DNA from: Pseudomonas umsongensis
GTDB lineage: Bacteria; Pseudomonadota; Gammaproteobacteria; Pseudomonadales; Pseudomonadaceae
Direction of reading: 5' to 3'
DNA length: 64,000 bases
NCBI RefSeq assembly: GCF_002236105.1
Contig: NZ_NIWU01000002.1
Span: forward strand, 992,001-1,056,000
Of this stretch, positions 18,569 to 28,273 are shown piece after piece. The notes beneath the pieces are model-generated. The model had not been told where the DNA came from and ran no database searches. It was given only the letters and a program-made list of their open reading frames with translations. Every line of letters begins with the position of its first letter. Position 1 is the first letter of the stretch. A program made the translations under genes and the position numbers.

Positions 18569-19859
18569 GGAAGAACTCCAGCATGGCGTCGCTGTTGACG
18601 CGATAGTTAAGGTTGCCGCAATGGCCTCCCAGCGGGTAAACGGTCAGGCGATCGCCAAATGTCTTGCGCAGGAAACCCAGGTCTCCAGGGCCGAGAATCA
18701 CGTCGTCGGCATTGTGCATCACGGCGATTTTCGGGCTGTCATGCAGGTAGTCCTTCAGTGCATACAAGCTCACCTGGTCGATCAATTGCAGCAGGCTGCC
18801 GCCGTCGGTGCGGGCGCGCCACATCGGGATGACCTGTTCGGTGATGTAGCAGTCGAAGTCGCACTGCAGTGCTCGCTTGAAGTACGGCGAGAGGCTGGTG
18901 CCTTCGGTGATGGGCGTCTTGGGTGGAGTGATCAGGCCACGACGGTTGATCAGGTCCGACGTAAAGGCGATATCGGCGGCTGAAAAGCGGAACGAGGTGC
19001 CGATGAGCATGGCCATCTGTTCGTTGCTCAGGTGCTGCTTGGACTGCTGGAAGTCGTAGAGCAGCGCGTCGTTGAGATCGATGTAGCCCTTCTGCTGGAA
19101 GTAACGGGTCAGTTTGTTCAGCACCAGCTCATAGAACGTTGTGGTGTTGGTGATGCCCTTGACCTCGGTCTGGACCAGCCGGTCCAGGTTGGTGATCGAG
19201 GTGTAGAGATTGACCGGAGGATTAAGCAGAAGCACTTTCTTGAAGTTGAAGCTGCGGCGGGTTTCGTCCAGGTGCGCAACGAATGCCGCATCCAGCGCGC
19301 CCAGGCTGTAGCCGGTCAGGTAGTAATCGGTGACCGGCAGTTTAGGGTTTTGCGCTCGCACCGCTTGCATCACGCGATACATGTCTTCGGCGTCGTCCTT
19401 GGTGATACCGGGCGTGGCAAAGCGTGAGGCGGCGCTCATGAAGTCGAAGCTGGTGGGCGACGACAATTGCACCACGTGGTACCCGGCCTTGTAATAGAGC
19501 TTTTTCAGGTATTCGTTAAGGCTGCTGTCATAGCGCGCGCCCGTGCCGGCGATCAGGAAAATCAACGGCGCGGCTTTATCCTGGGTGGCAATGCGATAGG
19601 TGAGCTTCTTCACTGGCCAGAAGTTGTCAGGCAGTTCGAATGCGCGTTCCGGGCGCAAGGTGACGCTGCGATCCGCCTGATCGATGTCGTCGTCCAGCGG
19701 CAGCTCGGGGCGCAAATCCGGCGGCGTCGTGGCAATCGTTGCCTCGAACGGGTTGGTCAAGGGATAGCCATAACTGGCAGCGTCGATATCGACCGCCAGT
19801 GCGGACGCACTCAAAATAAGGCCGCCAAACAGGGCGGCGAAGCGCAAGGAACGGAGCAT
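18561..19859 (-). CDS. periplasmic alpha/beta-hydrolase coupled to mlaA
   Basis: A 432-residue secreted protein with an alpha/beta-hydrolase signature. A signal peptide at residues 1-22 ends ASALA. LIFLIAGTGARYDSS at about 100 probably forms the oxyanion region, and the nucleophile elbow GYSLG places Ser at 185. MHNADDVILG (acid) and GGHCGNL (His) near the C-terminus complete a plausible triad. Acyl substrate unknown; a lipase or phospholipase role is tempting because its last 8 bases overlap mlaA, but that is inference. Start ATG 19859 with AAGGGA upstream. Confidence 0.82.
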   Translation of the reverse strand: MLRSLRFAALFGGLILSASALAVDIDAASYGYPLTNPFEATIATTPPDLRPELPLDDDIDQADRSVTLRPERAFELPDNFWPVKKLTYRIATQDKAAPLIFLIAGTGARYDSSLNEYLKKLYYKAGYHVVQLSSPTSFDFMSAASRFATPGITKDDAEDMYRVMQAVRAQNPKLPVTDYYLTGYSLGALDAAFVAHLDETRRSFNFKKVLLLNPPVNLYTSITNLDRLVQTEVKGITNTTTFYELVLNKLTRYFQQKGYIDLNDALLYDFQQSKQHLSNEQMAMLIGTSFRFSAADIAFTSDLINRRGLITPPKTPITEGTSLSPYFKRALQCDFDCYITEQVIPMWRARTDGGSLLQLIDQVSLYALKDYLHDSPKIAVMHNADDVILGPGDLGFLRKTFGDRLTVYPLGGHCGNLNYRVNSDAMLEFFRG

Positions 19860-20082
19860 GACTAGATCCCTTAGAGAAGGTGCCGAATGAAGTTCGCAGG
19901 CTATGACCACTGGATCCGCGCCAAAGTGCCACGCATCGGCACCAAACAGGCCTTAATTCCGAGTAATAGTAGCGCGACGATACACTTTGCAGTGATTGAA
20001 TGACCAGTTATCAGTTGTTATTGCTTGCGTCGGGCTGCCGGGGGATTAAGCTGGCCGCCGTTTTTGCGTATTGGAGCGCCCC

Positions 20083-20454
20083 ATGTCCCGCCGTCTGCCC
20101 GTGATTCTGTTGCTTGTCCTGTTGCCACTCTGGCTGGCCGCCAGCTATGGCGCGCGTTATGGCTTCATGGAAGATGCGCAGTGGGTCGGTATTTGCGTGG
20201 ATGAGGCAAGCCGTTGGGAATGCCAGGTGCGTTCGAACCTGGGGCTGATGATTCACTTCCAGGTATTGGGCTGGGGCGCGTTGGCTGCCGCCGTGATCGG
20301 CTTTGTGCTGCCAGGGCGGGCAGGGTGGTGGTTGGCGGTGCTGGCGCTGGTGTTCGGGTTTCCGGCATTGGTGTTGTACAACACGACGATGGCGGTGTTT
20401 GCGGTGGTGATTGCGGGGTTGCGGTTGGTCAGGGCCTCCGGTAGCACGCGATAG
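20083..20454 (+). CDS. small inner-membrane protein of unknown function
   Basis: A 123-residue protein with three likely membrane helices (about residues 5-22, 62-83 and 85-113) and a short external loop containing two Cys (GICVDEASRWECQV). I recognise no family. GGAG at 20072-20075 supports the ATG at 20083; an ATG twelve bases earlier is less likely. It stands alone and is followed by a REP pair. Confidence 0.72.
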   Translation: MSRRLPVILLLVLLPLWLAASYGARYGFMEDAQWVGICVDEASRWECQVRSNLGLMIHFQVLGWGALAAAVIGFVLPGRAGWWLAVLALVFGFPALVLYNTTMAVFAVVIAGLRLVRASGSTR

Positions 20455-20460
20455 TGAGCT

Positions 20461-20556
20461 TTCGCGAGCAGGCTCGCTCCCACAGTAGATTTTCAATGAA
20501 CACAGATTTTGTGTACTGCGATGATCACAATGTGGGAGCGAGCCTGCTCGCGAAGA
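20461..20556. repeat. REP pair (TTCGCGAGCAGGCTCGCTCC)
   Basis: Two inverted REP units about 45 bases apart between converging genes, starting seven bases after the small membrane protein stop. Confidence 0.9.
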
Positions 20557-20575
20557 GGCCGGATGCAGCGCCAAA

Positions 20576-22129
20576 TCAGCCCTTGCGAACCCGCAAGCTG
20601 CGCCACAACGCCGCCACCATCAATCCACTCACCAGCGCCCAACCCCAGGCCTGCTGGTTGTGCAAACCTTCCTGATAAAGCTGAGGTGCAATACCGGCGC
20701 CAATGATGAAGGTCAGCAAGGCGATCTCCCGACGCGGCACACTGACCGGGCGGCATAGATAAACCAGTGCCGGCACGATGAACGCAACGCTGGGGAAGCT
20801 GCGATAGCGCGGATCAAATACCAGTTCAAGCATCGTTACCGCCGCGGCAAATCCTGCCACTGCCAGTATCCAGCCAGCCCGACGTTCCAGCGCATTGAAT
20901 GCCCATCCGCGCCAACCGGTGCGGGGACTCAAGGTTAGCGCGGCATGGGCCAGCACCAGCACATTCAACGCGGTCAGCAAAGCAACCCATAGCCACTCAC
21001 TGGCAAAACGCGTGGTGATCCGTGCCAGGTCGCCCCAGGCGCCAATCGAGCAAGCAGCCAGCGCCCCCAGCAGTGGCAGGACCAGTGCAGCGCGAGTGCT
21101 GCGCACGCGTCCACCGAGAAGCAGTGTGCCCAGGAAGATGAACCCACCCACCACCAGCCACTGCGACCAGTACGGCACATTGGTCACCGGTCCTGCGAGC
21201 ACGCCCTTGTCCTGGCGATCCGCATCGAACAGTCCCCAGTAACCGCCGACTGCGCCCTCGCTGGCACGTTTCCACGGCTGGTCGAAGGCTTCGATGAGGT
21301 TGTAGTGCCAACCATGTTGCTCGGCCATGGCGACAAAACCACGAATGAACCTGGCTTCGTCGACCCGGCTTGGCAGGGCAATCCTGCGTTGACGGCCTTC
21401 ACTCGGCCAGCCGGTCTCGCCTATGAACACATCCTTGGGGGCAAACATGCTGGCGAACGATTCGCGAATCATGGCGAGTTGCGACAGCGAGACCTCGACG
21501 TCCCAAGGGTAATCAGCCCAGTACGGCAGCAAATGGATGGTCACGAAGTCCACCGCCGGAGCGATTTCCGGGTGCTTTTGCCAGAACTCCCAAACGTCCG
21601 CATAGGTGACGGGCTGTTTGACCTGGCTTTTGACCCGCTCAATCAGTTTCACAAGCTGTGTGCTGGTGACTTCCTTGCGCAGCAGTGCCTCGTTGCCGAC
21701 GATGACCGCCGTCACCACGTCCGGGTTGGCATTGGCTTCGGCGATCAGCAGCTCTACTTCCTTGGCGGTGTCCACCGGGCTGCTGTTGACCCAGGCGCCG
21801 ATCATCATTTTCAACCCATGCTTGCGCGCCAGATCGGGTAGCGCCTCGAGCCCCGTCATCGAGTACGTGCGTATGCATTCGAAGCGAGTTGCCAGCAGCG
21901 CGAGGTCCGCATCCATGCGCTCGGGACGCAGGTTGAATGGCACGTCGAACGGCGACTGGTCCTTGTCGAAAGGAGTGTAGGAAGCGCATTGCAGCTTGTG
22001 CGTGGCACTGGCGACGTCCGGCAGGATCACCGGTTTGCCCAGGCCATACCAGAAGCCGCCGAGAGCAAACAGCCCCAGCAGGCAAGCAAATAAATACGCA
22101 AAAAAAGGAAAACGGGATGTCGCGGACAT
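20576..22129 (-). CDS. GH17 glucosyltransferase/beta-glucanase-like membrane protein
   Basis: A 517-residue protein with an N-terminal membrane anchor (about residues 10-30) and a periplasmic GH17 domain (about residues 40-310). The probable acid/base is Glu147 in VGNEALLR and the probable nucleophile Glu238 in GETGWPSEG. Five or more C-terminal membrane helices follow (about 320-515). Related proteobacterial GH17 proteins act as beta-1,3-glucan elongating or branching transglycosylases and may help build periplasmic or cyclic glucans. No ndvB-type synthase is adjacent. The ATG at 22129 is chosen because it begins the signal/anchor region. Confidence 0.85.
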   Translation of the reverse strand: MSATSRFPFFAYLFACLLGLFALGGFWYGLGKPVILPDVASATHKLQCASYTPFDKDQSPFDVPFNLRPERMDADLALLATRFECIRTYSMTGLEALPDLARKHGLKMMIGAWVNSSPVDTAKEVELLIAEANANPDVVTAVIVGNEALLRKEVTSTQLVKLIERVKSQVKQPVTYADVWEFWQKHPEIAPAVDFVTIHLLPYWADYPWDVEVSLSQLAMIRESFASMFAPKDVFIGETGWPSEGRQRRIALPSRVDEARFIRGFVAMAEQHGWHYNLIEAFDQPWKRASEGAVGGYWGLFDADRQDKGVLAGPVTNVPYWSQWLVVGGFIFLGTLLLGGRVRSTRAALVLPLLGALAACSIGAWGDLARITTRFASEWLWVALLTALNVLVLAHAALTLSPRTGWRGWAFNALERRAGWILAVAGFAAAVTMLELVFDPRYRSFPSVAFIVPALVYLCRPVSVPRREIALLTFIIGAGIAPQLYQEGLHNQQAWGWALVSGLMVAALWRSLRVRKG

Positions 22130-22459
22130 GGTCAGGCCGTGTGGGAGCAAAGCGGCGCATGTTACCTGCATTTATCTCCCGCTTGGTGGCCTGCATGATT
22201 TTGACATGCAAAGTTCGGGCGGATTGCCCGGAACGGTTGTCTGGCGCGGGATTAATGGCGTTCTGATGTCGTTTCTCGCTGCCTTGAGGTCGCTGGCAGA
22301 GCAGGTCGCTGATAGCGTCAGGTTGATGATCGCAACTGTCAGTACTCCACTGATGATCGAACGAGTTTGCGGTGGGGCGTGATGGGGGCGCTGTGCACTA
22401 TAACTATACGTTGACGCGACTCGGCATCCGTCGAGCGCAGCACTTTCGGGGAAGTAACG
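22130..22459. other. divergent intergenic region, GH17 gene / betaine-binding gene
   Basis: 330 bases without a supportable gene. It must hold the promoters of both flanking genes. A 9-base direct repeat TGATGATCG at 22324-22332 and 22351-22359 (27-base period) is the only pattern I can point to; the period would suit an activator binding along one face of the helix. Confidence 0.5.
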
Positions 22460-23311
22460 ATGAAGATGCGACGACTTTTAGGCGCAGGTGCCGCTCTGGT
22501 GCTTGCGATGGGCTCCACATTCGCCAATGCCGAGAACAAGACCCTGAGCATCGGTTACGTTGACGGCTGGTCCGACAGCGTTGCTACCACTCACGTGGCC
22601 GCTGAGGTGATCAAGCAGAAGCTGAATTACGACGTGAAGCTGCAAGCCGTCGCCACCGGGATCATGTGGCAGGGCGTGGCCACCGGCAAACTCGACGCCA
22701 TGCTGTCGGCCTGGCTGCCAGTGACCCACGGCGATTACTGGGCCAAGAACAAGGACCAGGTCGTCGACTACGGTCCGAACTTCAAGGACGCCAAGATCGG
22801 CTTGATCGTACCGGAGTACGTCAAGGCCAAGTCGCTTGAAGACCTGAAGACCGATGACAGCTTCAAAAAACGCATCGTTGGCATCGACGCCGGTTCAGGC
22901 GTGATGCTCAAGACCGAGCAGGCGATCAAGGACTACGACCTGACCGGTTATCAACTCAAGGCCAGTTCCGGCGCCGGCATGATTGCCGAGCTGACCCGTG
23001 CCGAGAAGAAAAACGAATCCATCGCCGTGACCGGCTGGGTGCCACACTGGATGTTCGCCAAGTGGAAACTGCGTTTCCTGGAAGACCCGAAAGGCGTGTA
23101 CGGCGCGGCTGAAACCGTGAACAGCATCGGCAGCAAAGAGCTGGCGACCAAGGCACCGGAAGTGGCCAAGTTCCTGAAGAACTTCCAGTGGGCTTCGAAG
23201 GATGAAATCGGCGAAGTCATGCTGGCGATCCAGGAGGGTGCCAAGCCTGAAGCAGCGGCCAAGGATTGGGTAGCCAAGCACCCGGAGCGCGTGGCTGACT
23301 GGATCAAGTAA
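22460..23311 (+). CDS. betX: glycine-betaine-type ABC substrate-binding protein (BetX-like)
   Basis: A 283-residue OpuAC/ProX-type periplasmic binding protein. The signal peptide is about residues 1-24 (cleavage after FANA). The aromatic ligand cage is suggested by GYVDGWSDS, SAWLPVTHGDYW and VTGWVPHWMFAKW. Binding of quaternary amines such as betaine is expected from the family. The next two genes encode DUF485 and an ActP-type symporter; the same trio with betX is, from memory, found in P. aeruginosa, which supports the name. GGGGAAG precedes the ATG. A REP pair follows. The permease and ATPase are not encoded here. Confidence 0.85.
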   Translation: MKMRRLLGAGAALVLAMGSTFANAENKTLSIGYVDGWSDSVATTHVAAEVIKQKLNYDVKLQAVATGIMWQGVATGKLDAMLSAWLPVTHGDYWAKNKDQVVDYGPNFKDAKIGLIVPEYVKAKSLEDLKTDDSFKKRIVGIDAGSGVMLKTEQAIKDYDLTGYQLKASSGAGMIAELTRAEKKNESIAVTGWVPHWMFAKWKLRFLEDPKGVYGAAETVNSIGSKELATKAPEVAKFLKNFQWASKDEIGEVMLAIQEGAKPEAAAKDWVAKHPERVADWIK

Positions 23312-23329
23312 TAGCTGCACCGCCTTACC

Positions 23330-23419
23330 CTGTGGGAGCGAGCCTGCTCGCGAAGCGTTCTGTCAGTTGACCGAGATGTCGACTGATCTGACGCTTTCGC
23401 GAGCAGGCTCGCTCCCACA
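23330..23419. repeat. REP pair downstream of betX
   Basis: CTGTGGGAGCGAGCCTGCTC... and its complement flank about 35 bases, 20 bases after the betX stop and about 130 bases before the DUF485 gene. Confidence 0.9.
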
Positions 23420-23549
23420 TTTATTTATTCTTGCTGGACTTTGGCGAATACGTCACGTGGTTCTAAGACTAAGGTCGTCTGGAACCTGCCCCGCAGCCGC
23501 ATAGAGTGGATACCGTTCCAACTAAATCTGTGCTGCGAGGATAAAAACA

Positions 23550-23861
23550 ATGAACGACAGCATTTACCTCTCGATTCAAAACAGCCCGCGATTCAAGGAG
23601 CTGGTTAGCAAGAGGGAACGATTCGCCTGGATTCTTTCGGCGATCATGCTAGGGCTTTACTCCGGATTCATCCTTTTGATTGCTTACGGGCCGCAGGTGC
23701 TGGGGGCGAAAATCAGCCCTGAGTCATCGATTACCTGGGGCATACCGATAGGTGTCGGGCTGATTGTTTCAGCCTTCATCCTGACCGGGATCTACGTACG
23801 ACGCGCCAATGGCGAATTCGACGACTTGAACAATGCGATTCTCAAGGAGGCTCAGCAATGA
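23550..23861 (+). CDS. DUF485 membrane protein (YjcH-like)
   Basis: A 103-residue DUF485 protein with two membrane helices (about residues 28-48 and 68-88). The N-terminus [18 protein letters not shown] is typical of the family. Such proteins are nearly always encoded just before an acetate/solute symporter and are thought to assist it. The last four bases overlap the next gene (ATGA), so translation is coupled. GCGAGGAT lies upstream of the ATG at 23550. Confidence 0.92.
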   Translation: MNDSIYLSIQNSPRFKELVSKRERFAWILSAIMLGLYSGFILLIAYGPQVLGAKISPESSITWGIPIGVGLIVSAFILTGIYVRRANGEFDDLNNAILKEAQQ

Positions 23862-25516
23862 TCCGGCGTCTAATGGCTCTCTTGAGCATCGCAGCCTTCG
23901 CACCGGGCGCCTGGGCGGCTGACGCCCTGACCGGCGCCGTGCAGAAACAACCGCTTAACGTGTCGGCGATTCTGATGTTCGTCGCATTCGTTGGCGCGAC
24001 CCTGTGCATCACCTACTGGGCGTCCAAGAAAAACAAGTCGGCCTCCGATTACTACGCGGCGGGCGGCAAGATCACCGGCTTCCAGAACGGCCTGGCGATT
24101 GCCGGTGACTACATGTCGGCGGCGTCCTTCCTGGGTATTTCCGCGCTGGTGTTTACCTCCGGCTACGATGGCCTGATCTACTCGATCGGCTTCCTGGTGG
24201 GCTGGCCGATCATTCTGTTCCTGATCGCCGAGCGCCTGCGCAACCTGGGCAAATACACCTTTGCCGACGTGGCGTCCTATCGCCTGGGGCAAACCCAGAT
24301 CCGCTCGCTGTCCGCTTGCGGTTCACTGGTCGTGGTGGCGTTCTACCTGATCGCGCAAATGGTCGGTGCCGGCAAGCTGATCCAGCTGCTGTTCGGTCTC
24401 GACTACCACGTTGCGGTGATCCTGGTCGGTATCCTGATGTGCATGTACGTGCTGTTCGGCGGCATGCTGGCGACCACCTGGGTGCAGATCATCAAGGCTG
24501 TGTTGCTGCTGTCCGGCGCTTCCTTCATGGCGCTGATGGTGATGAAGCACGTCAACTTCGACTTCAACATGTTGTTCTCCGAGGCGATCAAGGTTCACCC
24601 TAAAGGTGAAGCGATCATGAGCCCGGGCGGCCTGGTGAAAGATCCGATCTCGGCATTCTCCCTGGGGTTGGCGCTGATGTTCGGTACCGCTGGCCTGCCG
24701 CACATCCTGATGCGCTTCTTCACCGTGAGTGACGCAAAAGAAGCGCGCAAGAGCGTGTTGTACGCCACCGGCTTCATCGGCTACTTCTATATCCTGACCT
24801 TCATCATCGGCTTCGGCGCGATCCTGCTGGTCAGCACCAACCCGGCCTTCAAGGATGCGGCTGGCGCGCTGTTGGGCGGTAACAACATGGCGGCGGTGCA
24901 CCTGGCCAATGCGGTCGGTGGCAGTATCTTCCTGGGCTTCATCTCGGCGGTAGCGTTCGCAACCATCCTGGCAGTGGTGGCCGGCCTGACCCTCGCCGGT
25001 GCCTCGGCGGTGTCCCATGACCTGTACGCCAGCGTGATCAAGAAGGGCAAGGCCAACGAGAAGGACGAGATCCGCGTGTCGAAAATCACCACCATCGCCC
25101 TGGCGGTGCTGGCGATCGGCCTCGGCATCCTTTTCGAAAGCCAGAACATCGCGTTCATGGTCGGCCTGGCATTCTCTATCGCGGCGAGCTGCAACTTCCC
25201 GGTGCTGCTGCTTTCCATGTACTGGAAAAAGCTGACCACTCGCGGCGCGATGATTGGTGGCTGGATGGGTCTGGTGAGCGCTGTGGGCTTGATGGTGCTT
25301 GGCCCGACCATCTGGGTGCAGATCCTGCATCACGAGAAGGCGATCTTCCCGTATGAGTACCCTGCACTGTTCTCGATGATCATTGCCTTTATCGGGATCT
25401 GGTTCTTCTCGATTACCGACAAGTCGACGGCGGCTGACAACGAGCGGGCGCTGTTCTTCCCGCAGTTCGTTCGTTCGCAGACTGGTTTGGGGGCGAGCGG
25501 GGCGGTTTCGCACTAA
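23858..25516 (+). CDS. actP: ActP-type cation/acetate symporter (SSS family)
   Basis: A 552-residue sodium:solute symporter. A signal-like N-terminus is followed by about 13 membrane helices. Family stretches include [42 protein letters not shown] and [15 protein letters not shown]. Acetate and other short monocarboxylates are the known substrates of ActP, but with betX upstream another substrate is possible. It overlaps DUF485 by four bases and ends before an intrinsic terminator at 25543. Confidence 0.9.
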   Translation: MIRRLMALLSIAAFAPGAWAADALTGAVQKQPLNVSAILMFVAFVGATLCITYWASKKNKSASDYYAAGGKITGFQNGLAIAGDYMSAASFLGISALVFTSGYDGLIYSIGFLVGWPIILFLIAERLRNLGKYTFADVASYRLGQTQIRSLSACGSLVVVAFYLIAQMVGAGKLIQLLFGLDYHVAVILVGILMCMYVLFGGMLATTWVQIIKAVLLLSGASFMALMVMKHVNFDFNMLFSEAIKVHPKGEAIMSPGGLVKDPISAFSLGLALMFGTAGLPHILMRFFTVSDAKEARKSVLYATGFIGYFYILTFIIGFGAILLVSTNPAFKDAAGALLGGNNMAAVHLANAVGGSIFLGFISAVAFATILAVVAGLTLAGASAVSHDLYASVIKKGKANEKDEIRVSKITTIALAVLAIGLGILFESQNIAFMVGLAFSIAASCNFPVLLLSMYWKKLTTRGAMIGGWMGLVSAVGLMVLGPTIWVQILHHEKAIFPYEYPALFSMIIAFIGIWFFSITDKSTAADNERALFFPQFVRSQTGLGASGAVSH

Positions 25517-25542
25517 GGCTTCAAGTTTGTTGGCTTAAATAG

Positions 25543-25577
25543 AAATGCCCCGATTGAGAGATTGGGGCATTTTTTTT
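25543..25577 (+). terminator. intrinsic terminator after actP
   Basis: AAATGCCCC and GGGGCATTT form a stem around a 12-base loop, followed by a T8 run. Confidence 0.93.
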
Positions 25578-25618
25578 GGGCGGTTATCGGACATTTTAGA
25601 CGTGAGATTTGTCTGCGA

Positions 25619-26518
25619 AGGCGGCCTTACAGCCGACCTATCTTTTGTTAACCGGGTACATATCCATTCCTGCGGTAACGGCGACTTATGGTTTCGCCCT
25701 TACGGCGACTCACTTTTTTTTCAAACGCCAAAAAAAAGTAAGCAAAAAAAGGCTCGCCCCAGCGTCCGGCCCCTCGCTGGGGCTCGGCGTTCCTTCGCTC
25801 CGGTGTCCATCCGGGGGCATCGCCCTCCGGTTGGCTTCGCTGGCACCTACATGCGATGTGTTCGACTGCGTCGAACGGCGCTGCGCGCCACTCCCCGGAT
25901 GAACACCTCCACTCAGCCTCCCGATAGGGCGGGTAGATCAAGATCAAAAGCTGAAGGCGAGCTAACGCTCGGCCTGATGAGTGGTGAGGGGCGGGTGTGC
26001 GCCAAAGTGTTTTTGTAGGGGAAAGGGTTGCCCGTGATGGCGGCCTGCGGCCGACGTGATTTTTGCAGATACCCCCAATTCCCTGTGGGAGCCAGCCTGC
26101 TGGCGATGGACGTCAACGATAACGCACCCTGTCTGGATGAATGCGTTGCCTGGATGTTCATCGCGAGCAGGCTAGCTCCCACAGGGGAATGTGGACAGAC
26201 CTGCAATCAGGTCGGCTGTCAGGCCGCCTCGCTTTTGCGTTTGATCTTGATCTGGCTTTTGATTTTCTTGCCACATCGAGAGGCCGAGTGGAGGTTCTGC
26301 GCAGTGGGTAAACCGGCATGGATGCCGGTTTAGCCGCGCTGGGCCATGGATGGCCCATCGCGGCGGGCCCACGGAGCAGGACCGGAGCGAGGGCATGCCG
26401 AGCCTTGGCGAGGCACCGAACGTCAGGGGCAAGAGCCCTTGGTTACTTGGGGCTCTTCCAAGTGACTCGCCGTAAGGGCGAAACCCTAAGTGGCCGTTAC
26501 CGCAGCAATGGATATCTA
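25619..26518. repeat. mirror-image intergenic repeat element A (about 0.9 kb)
   Basis: The interval between actP and gltA holds no convincing gene. It is bounded by terminal inverted repeats of about 60 bases: 25655-25713 (CATATCCATTCCTGCGGTAA ... CGCCCTTACGGCGACTCACT) and 26461-26518 (the complement). Inside are arms rich in short inverted repeats, for instance AACCGGCATGGATGCCGGTT, and an internal REP pair at 26091-26186. The short and long open frames here read through repeats. Element B at 56666-57521 has the same ends and much of the same interior in inverted order. It looks like a non-autonomous repeat of a type common in fluorescent Pseudomonas. Confidence 0.8.
26091..26186. repeat. 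REP pair inside element A
   Basis: CCCTGTGGGAGCCAGCCTGC and the inverted GAGCAGGCTAGCTCCCACAG about 55 bases apart. Confidence 0.85.
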
Positions 26519-26558
26519 CTCAATACCAATCCCAAACAGCCACCATCGCCCAAACAAA

Positions 26559-26584
26559 AACGGCCCCTATATATAGAGGCCGTT
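26559..26584 (-). terminator. intrinsic terminator after gltA
   Basis: Read on the minus strand, AACGGCCTC and GGGGCCGTT pair around an AT-rich loop and are followed by TTTTTG. It lies 37 bases past the gltA stop. Confidence 0.88.
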
Positions 26585-26620
26585 CCCGGTACAACTCAAC
26601 ACGCTACAGCAAGACAAATC

Positions 26621-27910
26621 TTACTTGCGGTCTTCCAGCTTGGTGATGTCACGCGACTCGTAGCCGGTGTACAGCTGGCGCGGACGGCCGATCTTGTACG
26701 GGCTGGAGAGCATTTCTTTCCAGTGGGAGATCCAGCCCACGGTCCGCGCCAAGGCGAAGATCACGGTGAACATGCTGGTTGGAATGCCGATCGCCTTGAG
26801 GATGATCCCCGAGTAGAAGTCGACGTTCGGGTACAGCGAGCGTTCGATGAAGTACGGGTCGGTCAGGGCGATCTCTTCCAGGCGCATGGCCAGTTCGAGT
26901 TGCGGATCGTTCTGGATGCCCAGTTCCTTCAGTACTTCGTCGCAGGTCTGCTTCATCACAGTGGCGCGAGGGTCGCGGTTTTTGTAAACGCGGTGACCGA
27001 AGCCCATCAGCTTGAACGGATCGTTCTTGTCCTTGGCCTTGGCGATGAACTTGTCGATGTTCGAGACATCGCCGATTTCATCGAGCATGGTCAATACGGC
27101 TTCGTTCGCACCGCCGTGGGCAGGGCCCCACAGTGCGGCGATGCCGGCAGCGATACAGGCGAACGGGTTGGCACCCGAGGAGCCCGCCAGGCGCACGGTG
27201 GAAGTCGACGCGTTCTGCTCGTGGTCGGCATGGAGGATGAAGATCCGGTCCATGGCCTTGGCGAGTACCGGGCTGATCGGTTTGATCTCGCACGGGGTGT
27301 TGAACATCATGTGCAGGAAGTTTTCCGCGTACGACAGGTCGTTGCGCGGGTACATCATGGGTTGGCCCATGGAGTACTTGTAAACCATCGCGGCCAGGGT
27401 TGGCATCTTGGCAACCAGGCGGATCGCGGAGATTTCGCGATGCTGCGGGTTATTGATGTCCAGGGAGTCGTGGTAGAAGGCCGAGAGGGCGCCGACTACA
27501 CCACACATGACGGCCATCGGGTGGGCGTCACGGCGGAAGCCGTTGAAGAAGGTCTTCAGCTGCTCGTGAACCATGGTGTGGTTCTTCACGGTGCCGACGA
27601 ACTGGGCCTTCTGCTCTGCGGTCGGCAGTTCGCCGTTGAGCAGCAGGTAGCAGGTTTCCAGGTAGTCCGACTTTTCAGCCAGTTGTTCGATCGGGTAGCC
27701 GCGGTGCAGCAGGATGCCGTTGTCGCCGTCGATATAGGTGATCTTCGACTCGCAGGAAGCGGTCGACATGAAACCAGGGTCGAAAGTGAAGCGGCCCGTG
27801 GCCGTCAGGCCCCGAACATCGATAACATCGGGACCAACGGTGCCGGTTAAAATGGGCAGCTCGACGGGGGCTGCGCCCTCGATGATCAACTGCGCTTTTT
27901 TGTCAGCCAT
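26621..27910 (-). CDS. gltA: citrate synthase (type I)
   Basis: A 429-residue citrate synthase condensing oxaloacetate and acetyl-CoA, with the normal length for the NADH-sensitive hexameric proteobacterial type. Landmarks are [17 protein letters not shown] near the N-terminus, the catalytic His regions [14 protein letters not shown] and [14 protein letters not shown], and the C-terminal [13 protein letters not shown] 27910 with AGGAGGCC upstream. It diverges from sdhC, and a strong sigma70-like promoter lies at 27969-27996. Confidence 0.98.
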   Translation of the reverse strand: MADKKAQLIIEGAAPVELPILTGTVGPDVIDVRGLTATGRFTFDPGFMSTASCESKITYIDGDNGILLHRGYPIEQLAEKSDYLETCYLLLNGELPTAEQKAQFVGTVKNHTMVHEQLKTFFNGFRRDAHPMAVMCGVVGALSAFYHDSLDINNPQHREISAIRLVAKMPTLAAMVYKYSMGQPMMYPRNDLSYAENFLHMMFNTPCEIKPISPVLAKAMDRIFILHADHEQNASTSTVRLAGSSGANPFACIAAGIAALWGPAHGGANEAVLTMLDEIGDVSNIDKFIAKAKDKNDPFKLMGFGHRVYKNRDPRATVMKQTCDEVLKELGIQNDPQLELAMRLEEIALTDPYFIERSLYPNVDFYSGIILKAIGIPTSMFTVIFALARTVGWISHWKEMLSSPYKIGRPRQLYTGYESRDITKLEDRK

Positions 27911-27968
27911 GTGGCCTCCTATTTATGCTTGAAATCATCAGACAGACCCCCCACGCAGGGCCCGCACC

Positions 27969-27996
27969 ACTATAGTGAGATAAATTTGAATGTCAA
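27969..27996 (-). promoter_or_regulatory. sigma70-type promoter of gltA
   Basis: On the minus strand, a perfect -35 TTGACA (27991-27996) and -10 TATAGT (27969-27974) with a 16-base spacer. Transcription would start near 27962, giving a leader of about 50 bases. Confidence 0.75.
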
Positions 27997-28110
27997 TTTG
28001 CCTAAAGTCTTGCTCCAGAAGGCTTTAACCCTACTTTTTTATCGAAATTGACCGCCATTTACGCCTTTTATACGTGTTGCGCAATGCGCCGTTTTGGGAA
28101 GGTATGTCCG

Positions 28111-28139
28111 TTGTCATTAGTAGCCTAACTGTCTATACT
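28111..28139 (+). promoter_or_regulatory. sigma70-type promoter of sdhCDAB
   Basis: TTGTCA (28111-28116) and TATACT (28134-28139) with a 17-base spacer, each one mismatch from consensus. The leader to sdhC would be about 130 bases. Confidence 0.72.
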
Positions 28140-28273
28140 CGGCCACCGACCGCCAAGGGCTTTTGGGCTTGCGTTATTGGGGGTCGCCTCCCTGGGTGGT
28201 GATTACCTGACCAGTGCACTCCCCAACAACTTTGCCCTGATTGTTAGGGGCTCTTCAGTGTGAAAAAAAAGCC

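Larger units (their letters stand above)
27911..28273. other. divergent promoter region gltA / sdhC
   Basis: 363 bases with no gene. It holds one sigma70-like promoter per direction (27969-27996 for gltA, 28111-28139 for sdhC), an AT-rich centre, and an sdhC 5' UTR of about 130 bases. Confidence 0.8.

Noticed and set aside
25545..26018. Short open frames in element A such as the 157-codon one
   Set aside because: Reads through inverted repeat modules and has no ribosome binding site.
26318..27850. 510-codon plus-strand frame from element A into gltA antisense
   Set aside because: Starts in a repeat and continues antisense to gltA; no independent support.
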